A DNA stretch of 19,860 nucleotides from CAZNRY01 sp964575675 (GTDB lineage Bacteria > Eisenbacteria > RBG-16-71-46 > CAIMUX01 > VGJL01), in assembly GCA_964575675.1 (NCBI GenBank), contig CAZNRY010000064.1:1-19860 (forward strand), read 5' to 3'. Below the pieces are notes generated by a model, which worked only from the letters and a program-made list of their open reading frames with translations, was not told where the DNA came from and did no database searches. A program made the translations under genes and the position numbers. This document shows, piece after piece, positions 1 through 6,282 of this stretch. The first letter of the stretch is position 1. The number at the start of each line of letters is the position of its first letter.

Positions 1-1
1 C

Positions 2-484
2 TACATGGTCAAGCAACCGGGGCCGAACCGCGAGTTCGCCGAGTGGGCCAAGCGCAAGAAGATCCCCTGGATCGGTGTCGACTGCGGAAGCGCGGACCAT
101 CCGATGAACACGATCATCCGCGACTGGATGCCGCGGCAGGCGAGGGAGGCCGACCGCCACTTCCGGTCGAAGTACGGGAAGCCGCTCGCCGAATACTTCG
201 ACGACTCGAAGTACCAGCTCATGCATCTGGAAATGTTCAAGCACGGGATCATCCACGCGGAGTGCCTCGGAGGCGACATCGACCTGCTCTTGAACCAGCG
301 GTGCGAGATCGGCTGCTTCCCATGGCGCCTGGTCGACGGCGAGAGCTGCATCTCGCGGATCGTGGCCTTCGTGGACGATGCGCGCCATGCGGAGCTGATG
401 AACCGCAAGCAGCAGTGCAAGTTGACGCGGTTCGGCGACATCGCCGGGGCCCTCTGTCCCGAGCTGCATCGGCGCCGAGGTTAG
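2..484 (+). CDS. Cyclase-family hydrolase (PF04199-type), 3' part only
   Basis: The frame is open at the window edge, so this is the C-terminal ~160 residues of a longer protein. The first visible ATG (position 5) is probably internal. GVDCGSADHPMNT (about residues 24-36 of the visible part) and the C-terminal stretch CEIGCFPWRLVDGESCISR resemble the cyclase/kynurenine formamidase-like metal-dependent hydrolase family (isatin hydrolase, arylformamidase relatives). These enzymes open amide or lactam bonds. The family's HxGTHxDxPxH metal motif lies upstream of what is visible, so activity cannot be judged. The stop is 7 bp before the AllH-like gene, which indicates co-transcription. A role in ureide/amide catabolism is inferred from that neighbour. 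The family call is fairly sure; the substrate is unknown. Confidence 0.7.
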   Translation, partial: YMVKQPGPNREFAEWAKRKKIPWIGVDCGSADHPMNTIIRDWMPRQAREADRHFRSKYGKPLAEYFDDSKYQLMHLEMFKHGIIHAECLGGDIDLLLNQRCEIGCFPWRLVDGESCISRIVAFVDDARHAELMNRKQQCKLTRFGDIAGALCPELHRRRG

Positions 485-491
485 CCGAGCC

Positions 492-1382
492 GTGGGCCGC
501 CTGCAGGAGTGCAGAGTCGGATCTTCCGCCGCCGGGGTCTTGGCCCGTGGCGGCGGGGGGACCATCGTTGCCACCCGGCGCGGCGCCGCGTTCGTCCAGA
601 TGAGCGGGGGCCCCGTCCTGGCCATACTCCCGCGCGGGACGCCGATCCATCCGTGGGCGATCTCCGTTTCGATCGATCCAGCGAGTCTCCGGGAAGGAAC
701 CCGGGTCCGCATCGGCGAGAGCGTACTCGCCCTCGGAACCACGCTGATTCCCCTACGCGACGCGCACGTCATCGTCCTGGAGTTGCTCGACCGGCCGGCA
801 GGTCTCCCGATCGAGTCGATGCGGCACATCGTCAACCGGCCGGATCGCGAGCCGGGCCGCGATTTCCTCGGATCCCGCCGCGCCGACCGGCAAGATCGAG
901 AGCCCGACGGCTCCTTCGAGCCCGCCTACGCCAAGGCGCTCGCCGAGTATTGCGGCCGCGGCGAACTGCCCGGCCTGGTCCGCATCCTAGGATTGGGAAA
1001 GGGTCTGACCCCCTCGGGGGATGACGCCCTGGTCGGGCTGCTGGCGGGAATGGACCTGCTCGGCGAAGCGATTGAAGGCGCCGCGCGAGATCGACGCGAG
1101 CTGGTCTCGCTCCTTCTTCCCGAGCTCGAGGAGGGAACGAGCGTCTTCTCCGCATCGATGATCGCCGCCGCGGCCGACGGGCAGTACGCCGAACCGATCC
1201 TCGAACTTCTGGATGAGGTTGCCCGCGAGGACGTGACGCCCGCTTCCCTCGACTGGGCGTGCGCGGCGCTTCTCGATGTCGGCCACGATTCGGGCGCGTC
1301 GATCCTCGACGGGATCCGCGCCTCCTTCAAGCGGGCACTCTCCCTCGCAACAGGCCGGCCCGTTGCACTGACTCCGGACTAG
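492..1382 (+). CDS. AllH/DUF2877 family protein
   Basis: This 296-residue protein carries the two signatures of the DUF2877 (PF11392) family: LGLGKGLTPSGDDALVGLLAG at about residues 166-186 and ALLDVGHDSG at about 258-267. In Escherichia coli the family member AllH (YlbF) is a subunit of the oxamate carbamoyltransferase of anaerobic allantoin breakdown, together with AllF (FdrA) and AllG (DUF1116). No AllF or AllG is inside the window; they may lie upstream. The GTG start at 492 is 7 bp after the cyclase-family stop, with a weak GAGG about 11 nt upstream. The N-terminal ~20 residues look unconserved, so a slightly later start is possible. A cytosolic enzyme-complex subunit in nitrogen/ureide metabolism is inferred; only family membership is seen. 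Confidence 0.75.
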   Translation: MGRLQECRVGSSAAGVLARGGGGTIVATRRGAAFVQMSGGPVLAILPRGTPIHPWAISVSIDPASLREGTRVRIGESVLALGTTLIPLRDAHVIVLELLDRPAGLPIESMRHIVNRPDREPGRDFLGSRRADRQDREPDGSFEPAYAKALAEYCGRGELPGLVRILGLGKGLTPSGDDALVGLLAGMDLLGEAIEGAARDRRELVSLLLPELEEGTSVFSASMIAAAADGQYAEPILELLDEVAREDVTPASLDWACAALLDVGHDSGASILDGIRASFKRALSLATGRPVALTPD

Positions 1383-1396
1383 GCGGCGTGCTCAGC

Positions 1397-1422
1397 TGCG
1401 AGGGCCGCACGCAGGCCTCGCA
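1397..1422. terminator. Hairpin between convergent genes, possible bidirectional terminator
   Basis: TGCGAGG (1397-1403) pairs with CCTCGCA (1416-1422), and an inner CC/GG pair extends the stem past a bulged G. It lies 15 bp after the AllH-like stop and about 70 bp from the stop of the convergent CPBP gene. There is no T-run on either side, so intrinsic termination is uncertain. Confidence 0.35.
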
Positions 1423-1492
1423 ACCTTCTGCTGCTGACCCATGGCGCTCCTCAGGTGTGCAGCACGTTTTCTTCCATGGGACGCCGAGTGGT

Positions 1493-2182
1493 CTAATCGC
1501 GCAGCCACTGAATCACCCATAGCGGCAACATGCCGCCAATGTTGAAGAGCGCGTGGACGATGATCGCCGGAAGGAGACTCCCCGTTTTCTCGCGGTAGCG
1601 CGCTGCGACCAGTCCGAGGAACACCGCCAGCAGAATCACCGGGACCGCCGCGGGTCCCATTGATTTGACGAGCCCAATGTGCATCGAACCGAAGAACAGT
1701 CCACTCAGGAGAACCGGCATGCTCAGCCTTCGGGGGGCCGCAGCCGCGACCTTGGCATTCCTGCTCAACAGCGTTTGTAGAAGCCCCCGAGTCAGTATCT
1801 CCTCGCTGATGCTCGCGTAGACCCAGACGAAGACGACCATCTGGAGCTTCGTGAATTCACTGGGGCCGCCTGTTCCTTGCCCACCCGGTGACACAACCGC
1901 TGACACGATGGAAAGCGCCGCCGTCGGAAGAACCCACATGAGGATACGGGGGCTGAACCTGTACGCTCCCTTGGTGAGCCCATAGAGATCAAGCCGGCCC
2001 TTCGAGAGCAGCCACATCGCCGCGACGGATAGCGCCAGCATCACAGAATGCGTCACGAACCCCCGCGGGAAGAAGCTCGCCAGCGGAACGTCGACGAGCG
2101 TCGGCGCGTACATCGCCGCGAGCGCCACGGCCGCCGCGAAGGAGAGCGCGAATACCGGCCTGAATGAGTGACGAGATATCAT
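1493..2182 (-). CDS. CPBP family intramembrane glutamic endopeptidase (Abi/Rce1-like)
   Basis: This predicted integral membrane protein of 229 residues has the three CPBP (PF02517) motifs in order: SEEILTRG with EE at about 127-128 and R132, the second motif FFGSMH ending in H168, and HALFN with H210 and N214. These are the proposed catalytic residues of CPBP/Rce1-type membrane proteases. About seven hydrophobic segments are visible, starting at residues 9-25. The ATG at 2182 is chosen over a GTG at 2206 because GGGAGGA sits just upstream of it. The gene follows the DUF6249-like gene on the same strand with a 79-bp gap and could be its operon partner. Members process prenylated proteins, peptides or bacteriocin-related substrates. 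Here a link to the nearby anti-sigma factor is only speculation. The substrate is unknown. Confidence 0.85.
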   Translation of the reverse strand: MISRHSFRPVFALSFAAAVALAAMYAPTLVDVPLASFFPRGFVTHSVMLALSVAAMWLLSKGRLDLYGLTKGAYRFSPRILMWVLPTAALSIVSAVVSPGGQGTGGPSEFTKLQMVVFVWVYASISEEILTRGLLQTLLSRNAKVAAAAPRRLSMPVLLSGLFFGSMHIGLVKSMGPAAVPVILLAVFLGLVAARYREKTGSLLPAIIVHALFNIGGMLPLWVIQWLRD

Positions 2183-2261
2183 CCGTCCTCCCTTCAAGAG
2201 GCGCACTCAGCCGGGCATGAGCGGCGGCTGGCAGCTCCACGATGGCCTCCAACAGTGACGT

Positions 2262-2687
2262 CTAGCGGGAGTCCCCGTTTCCGATCGGGTGGATGATTCG
2301 CGCGCTGATCAGCAATGCCAGCCCGATGCATAGGAGCACGATCCCCGGTATCCATCCCCGTTCCTCGTGCAGGGCCACGAGCGGAACCCCCATGCCCACT
2401 CCGACGGCGATCGTGATGATCCCGCCGATCTTGAGGCCCTGGATTGTGCGGAGTTGCCGCTGGGCGAAGGTCAATCCAAGCTCGTTAGGATCGGCTCCCG
2501 GCGGAATGAACGGGGGAAGTTTGCTCGGATCGATCCCCCGCTCGATCGCGGCGATCCGTTCCCGTTGGGCCAGCTCCGCCAGTCGTTGGCGCCCGACCGT
2601 CTTGACGATTCCGTGTATGATCCCGCCACTGATCGCGATGATCGGGATGCTGAACAGGATGAAAGGCATCAAGTCCGCTGGGTCCAT
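2262..2687 (-). CDS. DUF6249-like membrane protein
   Basis: A 141-residue protein with three hydrophobic segments: about residues 7-27, 85-106 and 112-132. Between the first and second lies a charged stretch with RQRLAELAQRERIAAIERGID (34-54) and then a proline-rich patch (SKLPPFIPPGADP). This layout, an N-terminal anchor followed by a helix ending in IERGIDPSKLP and two C-terminal membrane spans, is that of DUF6249-type proteins often found beside ECF sigma factor genes. No enzymatic motif is visible. The ATG at 2687 has GGAGGTG 5 nt upstream; an upstream GTG at 2747 is rejected. The gene is divergent from the sigma factor gene and has its own ECF-type promoter copy in the shared region. Function unknown; an envelope-stress role is inferred. 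Confidence 0.75.
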   Translation of the reverse strand: MDPADLMPFILFSIPIIAISGGIIHGIVKTVGRQRLAELAQRERIAAIERGIDPSKLPPFIPPGADPNELGLTFAQRQLRTIQGLKIGGIITIAVGVGMGVPLVALHEERGWIPGIVLLCIGLALLISARIIHPIGNGDSR

Positions 2688-2737
2688 GATCGCACCTCCG
2701 TGCCCGGGCAGCCGGGCGGATTCGACGGCTCGATTGG

Positions 2738-2768
2738 TTGGACCCACCAGGCGGACCGGGAGGTTTCA
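2738..2768 (-). promoter_or_regulatory. ECF-type promoter for the DUF6249-like gene
   Basis: Read on the minus strand, TGAAACC (plus-strand 2762-2768) is followed after exactly 18 bp by GTCCAA (2738-2743). Both blocks and the spacer length match the element in front of the sigma gene. The predicted transcript start near 2732 leaves a leader of about 45 nt with a good Shine-Dalgarno sequence. The AAC/GTC core is the usual form of ECF sigma promoters. Confidence 0.6.
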
Positions 2769-2804
2769 GCAGAATGCGGCGGCCGGGACCCGGGGCGCAA
2801 AACT

Positions 2805-2835
2805 TGAAACCGAAGGGGCCCCCCCATGTGTCCAA
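2805..2835 (+). promoter_or_regulatory. ECF-type promoter for the sigma/anti-sigma genes (autoregulation)
   Basis: TGAAACC (2805-2811), an 18-bp spacer, then GTCCAA (2830-2835). It is the same element as the one serving the divergent DUF6249-like gene. A transcript start near 2841-2842 would be expected, directly at the ATG at 2843. Confidence 0.6.
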
Positions 2836-2842
2836 TCGAGTG

Positions 2843-3538
2843 ATGGCAGTCGCGACCGCTTCCCCGTTCCCCTCCCTCGGGAGGTTCGAGATCTCGCTGT
2901 TCGCGTTCGTCCACAGGGAGTGGACCGAGGAGAGGGCTCCCGAGAGGCTGGCCGGCGTTCGGTCGCGCTCCGGGGACGAGCCGCTCGTCCAGCAGGCGCG
3001 TCTCGGGGATCAGGACTCGTTCCGCATCCTGGTCGAGCGCCACGGCGATGCCGCCTACGCCCTCTCGCTGCGGATCGTCCAATCGCCCCAGGATGCGGAG
3101 GAGGTCGCGCAGGATGCGTTCGTTCGCGCCTGGCGGGCGCTCCCGCAGTTCCGGGGAGAATCGAGCTTCTCGACTTGGCTCTACCGGATCGTGACGCGTC
3201 GGGCCTTCGTAAAGGCGGCGGCCGCCCGCAGGAAGAGAGCGATGGAAGAGCCGCTCGATGAGCGGGCGATCGAAGCGCTCCCCGATCCCCATTCCCCGCG
3301 GGAAGTGGGCCGGACCCGGCTCCGACTGGAGCGGCTGATCGCGGGGTTGTCCGACATGCAGCGCGCCGTCGTCACGCTCTTCTACCTCCAGGACCGGTCC
3401 CTGCGCGATGTCGCCGGGATCCTGGACCTCCCGTTGGGCACCGTGAAGACGCACCTGCACCGTTCGCGGGCGGCCCTTCGCGGCGCGTGGGCGCGCGAGG
3501 TCGCCGGAGAGAAAAAGGATGAACTGCGCGGATTTTAG
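2843..3538 (+). CDS. ECF-type RNA polymerase sigma factor
   Basis: From the ATG at 2843 the product has 231 residues. Region sigma-2 covers about 48-117 (LVQQARLGDQDSFRILVERH, then EEVAQDAFVRAWRALPQF and SSFSTWLYRI) and sigma-4 about 162-213 (DMQRAVVTLFYLQDRSLRDV, then the recognition helix LPLGTVKTHLHRSRAAL). The linker contains no sigma-3 region, as expected for group 4 (ECF) sigma factors. The first ~45 residues precede the conserved part and the start is uncertain. No Shine-Dalgarno is seen at 2843, and the promoter element would make that ATG leaderless. The last 20 nt overlap the anti-sigma gene, so the pair is translationally coupled. It would direct RNA polymerase to promoters such as the two TGAAACC/GTCCAA copies upstream. 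Confidence 0.88.
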   Translation: MAVATASPFPSLGRFEISLFAFVHREWTEERAPERLAGVRSRSGDEPLVQQARLGDQDSFRILVERHGDAAYALSLRIVQSPQDAEEVAQDAFVRAWRALPQFRGESSFSTWLYRIVTRRAFVKAAAARRKRAMEEPLDERAIEALPDPHSPREVGRTRLRLERLIAGLSDMQRAVVTLFYLQDRSLRDVAGILDLPLGTVKTHLHRSRAALRGAWAREVAGEKKDELRGF

Positions 3539-4049
3539 CCGGTGGCTCGACGAGGGGATGCGGGCAGCGGACGCCCGGGCCGCCGATTTGCACGCGGGGG
3601 ACTGCCTCTCCTGCGCCCGTCAACTGGACGCCACCCGGTCGCTCGATCGAATCCTGGCGGACCTTCCCACGACCCGGCCCTACTCATTCGTCGATGAGGT
3701 GATGAAGAAAGTGTCGGTTGAGCCGGCGCGGCCCATTTCACTGTGGGAATACTCTTTCGATGCGAAGCTCCCCTGGTGGATCCGCTTCCTCGCCGAGCCC
3801 GCTCCGGTCCTGTCGTTCGTCCTCTCCTCGGCCCTCATCGCGTGGAGCGATCGGTTCTGGGCGAGGGTCCCCGCCGCCGTCTCGTCGCTCGCCAGGACGA
3901 TCGACCTATCCCCCGCCGTGTCTCTCCTGCGCGACTGGCTACCCGCCCATCCCGCATCGGCCGCCGTGGTCGGTCTTGCTGCCATGGCCGCCATGACTGC
4001 CCTGTCGTTCGTCTTGTACAAGGGGGCGCAGAGAATCGCGTCGGCGTGA
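3519..4049 (+). CDS. Membrane-anchored zinc-binding (ZAS-like) anti-sigma factor
   Basis: The 176-residue product starts 20 nt inside the sigma gene, behind an AGG just upstream of ATG. The N-terminal cytosolic part has the ZAS pattern H-x3-C-x2-C (H25, C29, C32) plus C3, the usual zinc ligands of zf-HC2-type anti-sigma factors. Two hydrophobic segments follow, at about residues 92-108 and 147-170, giving a protein held in the inner membrane. Such proteins sequester the partner ECF sigma factor until a signal or proteolysis releases it. Overall similarity is low outside the zinc motif, so the assignment rests on motif, membrane anchor and gene order. The stop overlaps the GTG of the hydrolase remnant by 4 nt. 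Confidence 0.75.
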   Translation: MNCADFSRWLDEGMRAADARAADLHAGDCLSCARQLDATRSLDRILADLPTTRPYSFVDEVMKKVSVEPARPISLWEYSFDAKLPWWIRFLAEPAPVLSFVLSSALIAWSDRFWARVPAAVSSLARTIDLSPAVSLLRDWLPAHPASAAVVGLAAMAAMTALSFVLYKGAQRIASA

Positions 4050-4252
4050 TCGCACCCCCGAGCATCGTACGTTCCCTTGTGCCCGTCGGCGGCCTCGACC
4101 TTTTCGTCCGGGACACCGCGACGGCGCATTCCCCGATCCTCTGCCTCCACAGACGCTGGGGACGGGGCGAGACGTGGACGGATCTGATCGCCCGCCTCCG
4201 CGACCGCTACCGAATCGTAAGTCCTCGCCGCGCCCCGTCTCGTCAAGTGTGA
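4046..4252 (+). pseudogene. Alpha/beta hydrolase, N-terminal remnant cut short
   Basis: A GTG overlapping the anti-sigma stop (GTGA) opens a 68-codon frame. It reads like the start of an alpha/beta hydrolase: VGGLDLFVRDT (first strands), ILCLHRRWGRGETW (the position of the LLHG oxyanion loop), and LIARLRDRYRIVSP (helix A and the next strand). Members are about 260-290 residues. Here the nucleophile elbow (GxSxG), the acid and the catalytic His are all absent, because the homology stops after RIVSP at about 4228 and seven unrelated codons lead to a stop. The 4-nt overlap implies it was once the third gene of the sigma operon. It is most likely inactive. Confidence 0.6.
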
Positions 4253-4296
4253 GCTGATTCGTCATCGTTGGGCCTGGAGAGGAGGTTCGACAATGG

Positions 4297-4782
4297 ATGA
4301 TCGAGCACGTCGATTCCGGACCGCAGCCCTTCAATATCACCGCGGCAAGTCCGGCCGCGGGATTCGCCAAGGCCCTCGCTCTGCTGGCCGTCGAACGAGG
4401 GTACAAGGTTCTCTACCGCGAGGCGCAACAGCTGATCGAAGACATCACCGAGGCGAGAGAGCTCGGCACCATCCGGAAGTACCGCGCGCAACTCAAGAAA
4501 ACCGAGCTGCTCCTGATCGACGACCTCTTCCTGCGCCGGCTACCCGCCAGCGCCGGCGACGAACTGGCCGACGTGCTGATGAGCCGTTACGAGAAGGGAT
4601 CGACGATCATCACCTCAAACCGGGTGATCGAGGACTGGGCGAAGCTGCTCGGGGACGTCGTCGTCGTGACCCCGCTGCTCGATCGCCTGATGCACCATGG
4701 CCACCTGCTCAAATTCGAGGGAAAGAGCTGGCGGCTGAAAGAGGCCGCGGCGCGAGTTGTCAGGAGGGCCGCTCAGAGCTAA
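4297..4782 (+). pseudogene. IstB-type transposition helper ATPase, decayed
   Basis: From about residue 24 the 161-codon frame matches IstB of IS21-type elements closely: ALALLAVERGYKVLYREAQQ, ITEARELGTIRKYRAQL, Walker B LLLIDDLFLR, STIITSNRVIEDWAKLL and the C-terminal PLLDRLMHHGHLLKFEGKSW. IstB is about 240-260 residues, so the N-terminal third is missing. The Walker A is not readable in this frame (it reads SPAAGFAKAL). In frame 3, positions 4344-4361 encode GKSGRG, the expected P-loop core, so small indels on both sides have shifted it out of frame. ATP binding should be lost. The partner transposase gene istA is absent. Confidence 0.8.
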
Positions 4783-4807
4783 CATGCCCCCGTCCCGTCG
4801 CCGACCG

Positions 4808-4857
4808 GGTGGAGGACCTTGACCCGGCCACAGGTGGGGGAAGTTGAGGTGGCCGCC
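4808..4857 (+). repeat. Two 25-bp imperfect direct repeats, IS21-like terminal repeats
   Basis: Unit 1 (4808-4832) begins GGTGGAGGACCTTGAC and unit 2 (4833-4857) begins GGTGGGGGAAGTTGAG. They are adjacent, equal in length and agree at roughly two thirds of positions, both ending in a GGCC-rich stretch. IS21 elements carry such repeated transposase-binding sites near their ends, and this pair lies 25 bp after the istB stop, as expected for a right end. Confidence 0.55.
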
Positions 4858-4862
4858 GGGGT

Positions 4863-5045
4863 GTACTGGACCTTGTTCTTCCCGAAGGTGAGGAACTGGG
4901 CGGAGACGGGATGCGGAGCGGATCCAAATGCCCAGAGGGCGAAGGCCAGGGTGAAGAGAATCGGGAGGTGGGGAAAGCGGGTCCGGCCGCAGCCGTGCTC
5001 TCCACGATCGGCGGCGGCGACAGGCAAGGAGGCCCTGCGACTCAT
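4863..5045 (-). pseudogene. Secreted protein gene, 5' fragment cut by the IS end
   Basis: On the minus strand an ATG at 5045 (or GTG at 5054) opens a frame with a basic N-terminus, a hydrophobic core LPILFTLAFALWAFG and a cleavage-like site PVSA before QF. This is a clear Sec signal peptide of about 46-48 residues. The mature part begins FLTFGKNKVQY, a sequence start seen in large periplasmic or surface proteins (TolB-like/peptidase-like) of some uncultured Gram-negative lineages; that recognition is from memory. After KVQY the frame runs into the IS terminal repeats and stops at 4779, so only about 60 native codons remain. The remainder is not found in the window. Confidence 0.55.
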
Positions 5046-5132
5046 CCAGCGCACGCCGACATTCTACCGACTGGGACGCCTTCGAAGAAGCTGACTGTCG
5101 CCGCGGGCCCGGACACCCGGTGGGTGGGGTGA

Positions 5133-5161
5133 TTGCGACCGAAGCCCGGGCGTGTCATATT
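5133..5161 (+). promoter_or_regulatory. Possible sigma70-like promoter for the Wzz-like gene
   Basis: TTGCGA (5133-5138) and CATATT (5156-5161) are separated by 17 bp, each matching four of six consensus bases. The predicted start near 5168 gives a leader of about 30 nt with a Shine-Dalgarno before the GTG at 5198. Confidence 0.35.
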
Positions 5162-5197
5162 CGCCGATGTTCGCAGGATCTCACGAGGGGGTACGAG

Positions 5198-6244
5198 GTG
5201 ACAGAGGTGTCGCGGGACCGGATGCAGCAGTCGGAGGGGATCGGTTCGGAAGGAGCAAGTTACCGGCAGGACGAGATCTCCCTGGCTGATCTCTTTCTCA
5301 CGCTCTTTCGGCATCGCCGGTTCATCGTAGGCCTGACCGGCCTGGGAACGCTACTTGGGCTTGTTGTGGCCCTGCTCTCGCCGTCGCTCTATCGGGCCCA
5401 GACCAAGATCGTACCGAGCAGCTTCCTCTCGTCCGGCAGTGAGCTGGCCGGTATAAGTCCCCTGCGGCTCGCGGCCAGTCAGTTCAACCTGGGAAGCCTC
5501 GGCGGGACACCCTACGGCCTCTCTCTGCTCTTTCCGCAGGTACTCTCCAGCCGGGACTTCATGTTGCGCATCCTGACCCGGAAGTACCCCCTGAAGGACG
5601 GTCAGGAGACCGGCCTGCCTGAGTACTTGGGGATCAAGGAGAAGGACCCGGAGCGACGGCTTCAGAGGACCGTGAACGTGATGCGGTCCATATTGAAGAC
5701 AACCTATGACATCAAGAGCGGTGTGACGACGATCTCCGTCACCGTGAAGGATCCTAACCTTGCGGCAGCCCTCGCCAACGCCGCCGTGGAGGAACTGGAC
5801 CGTTTCAACCGGGAGCTGAAAACCACCCACGCGGGAGAGACGGTCGGGTTCATCGGGAAGCGGCTGGCCGAAATTCAGGGACAGCTTACCAGCGCAGAAG
5901 AGACCTTGAAGACCTTCAGGGACAGGAACCGTCAGGTTCTGGGATCCCCGCAGCTCATGATGGAGGAGGCGCGGCTCCTTCGTGAGGTGGGCACGAATGA
6001 GCAGCTCTTCATCACCCTGAAAACCCAGTACGAGGTGGCCCGGATCGAGGAGGCCAAGAACGTTCCCGACATCGCCGTCCTGGAGAAGGCGGCACCGCCC
6101 GTGCAGCGGGCATCCCCGCGCAGGAGTCGCATCCTGGTCCTGTGGGCCGTGCTCTCGGGGTGTAGCAGCGTCGTGGCGGTCTTCGCGATGGAGTGGATCG
6201 CCGGGATCAGGACCAGACTCGCCGGGACTCCATCGTCCGGCTGA
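5198..6244 (+). CDS. Wzz/chain-length determinant-type polysaccharide co-polymerase
   Basis: From the GTG at 5198 (GAGGGG 7 nt upstream) the protein has 348 residues. The N-terminus DEISLADLFLTLFRHR leads into a membrane span at about 42-62, followed by the Wzz signature PSLYRAQTKIVP. A long periplasmic helical part follows (for example AEIQGQLTSAEETLKTFRDR, a coiled coil), then KAAPPVQRASPRRSR, a proline-rich motif, and a second span at about 317-338. This is the topology of PCP-1/PCP-2a proteins that set polymer length with Wzy or help export. There is no attached tyrosine kinase domain. The gene lies convergent to the long minus-strand operon and on the opposite strand to the Wzy-like gene, and probably acts on the same polymer. 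Confidence 0.88.
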   Translation: MTEVSRDRMQQSEGIGSEGASYRQDEISLADLFLTLFRHRRFIVGLTGLGTLLGLVVALLSPSLYRAQTKIVPSSFLSSGSELAGISPLRLAASQFNLGSLGGTPYGLSLLFPQVLSSRDFMLRILTRKYPLKDGQETGLPEYLGIKEKDPERRLQRTVNVMRSILKTTYDIKSGVTTISVTVKDPNLAAALANAAVEELDRFNRELKTTHAGETVGFIGKRLAEIQGQLTSAEETLKTFRDRNRQVLGSPQLMMEEARLLREVGTNEQLFITLKTQYEVARIEEAKNVPDIAVLEKAAPPVQRASPRRSRILVLWAVLSGCSSVVAVFAMEWIAGIRTRLAGTPSSG

Positions 6245-6260
6245 GTCCGGGCGCGACGCA

Positions 6261-6280
6261 GGGGATCGGGGTCAATCCCC
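6261..6280. terminator. Small hairpin between convergent genes
   Basis: GGGGAT (6261-6266) pairs with ATCCCC (6275-6280) across an 8-nt loop. It sits in the 38-bp gap between the Wzz-like stop and the transaldolase stop. No T-run follows on either strand, so it is only a candidate terminator. Confidence 0.3.
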
Positions 6281-6282
6281 CA

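Larger units (their letters stand above)
4253..4860 (+). mobile_element. IS21-family insertion sequence remnant (right part)
   Basis: This stretch holds an istB remnant and, after it, two imperfect 25-bp direct repeats like the multiple terminal repeats of IS21 ends. No istA and no left end are present, since the flanking hydrolase fragment lies directly before the istB part. The right boundary is placed near 4857-4862, where the reverse strand resumes secreted-protein coding sequence. The left boundary is approximate (about 4228-4295). Confidence 0.6.

Noticed and set aside
1438..1482. Inverted copies of CCCATGG and CCATGGG after the AllH-like gene
   Set aside because: Arms of 7 bp with a loop of about 30 bp are too weak for a terminator or operator claim.
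2669..3460. Minus-strand frame of 263 codons opposite the sigma factor
   Set aside because: It mirrors the sigma-2/sigma-4 coding region, has no domain signature and conflicts with the divergent promoter layout.
5120..5197. Upstream GTG start at 5120 for the Wzz-like protein
   Set aside because: The GTG at 5198 has a good ribosome site, and the extra 26 residues lack family similarity and would cover the promoter candidate.
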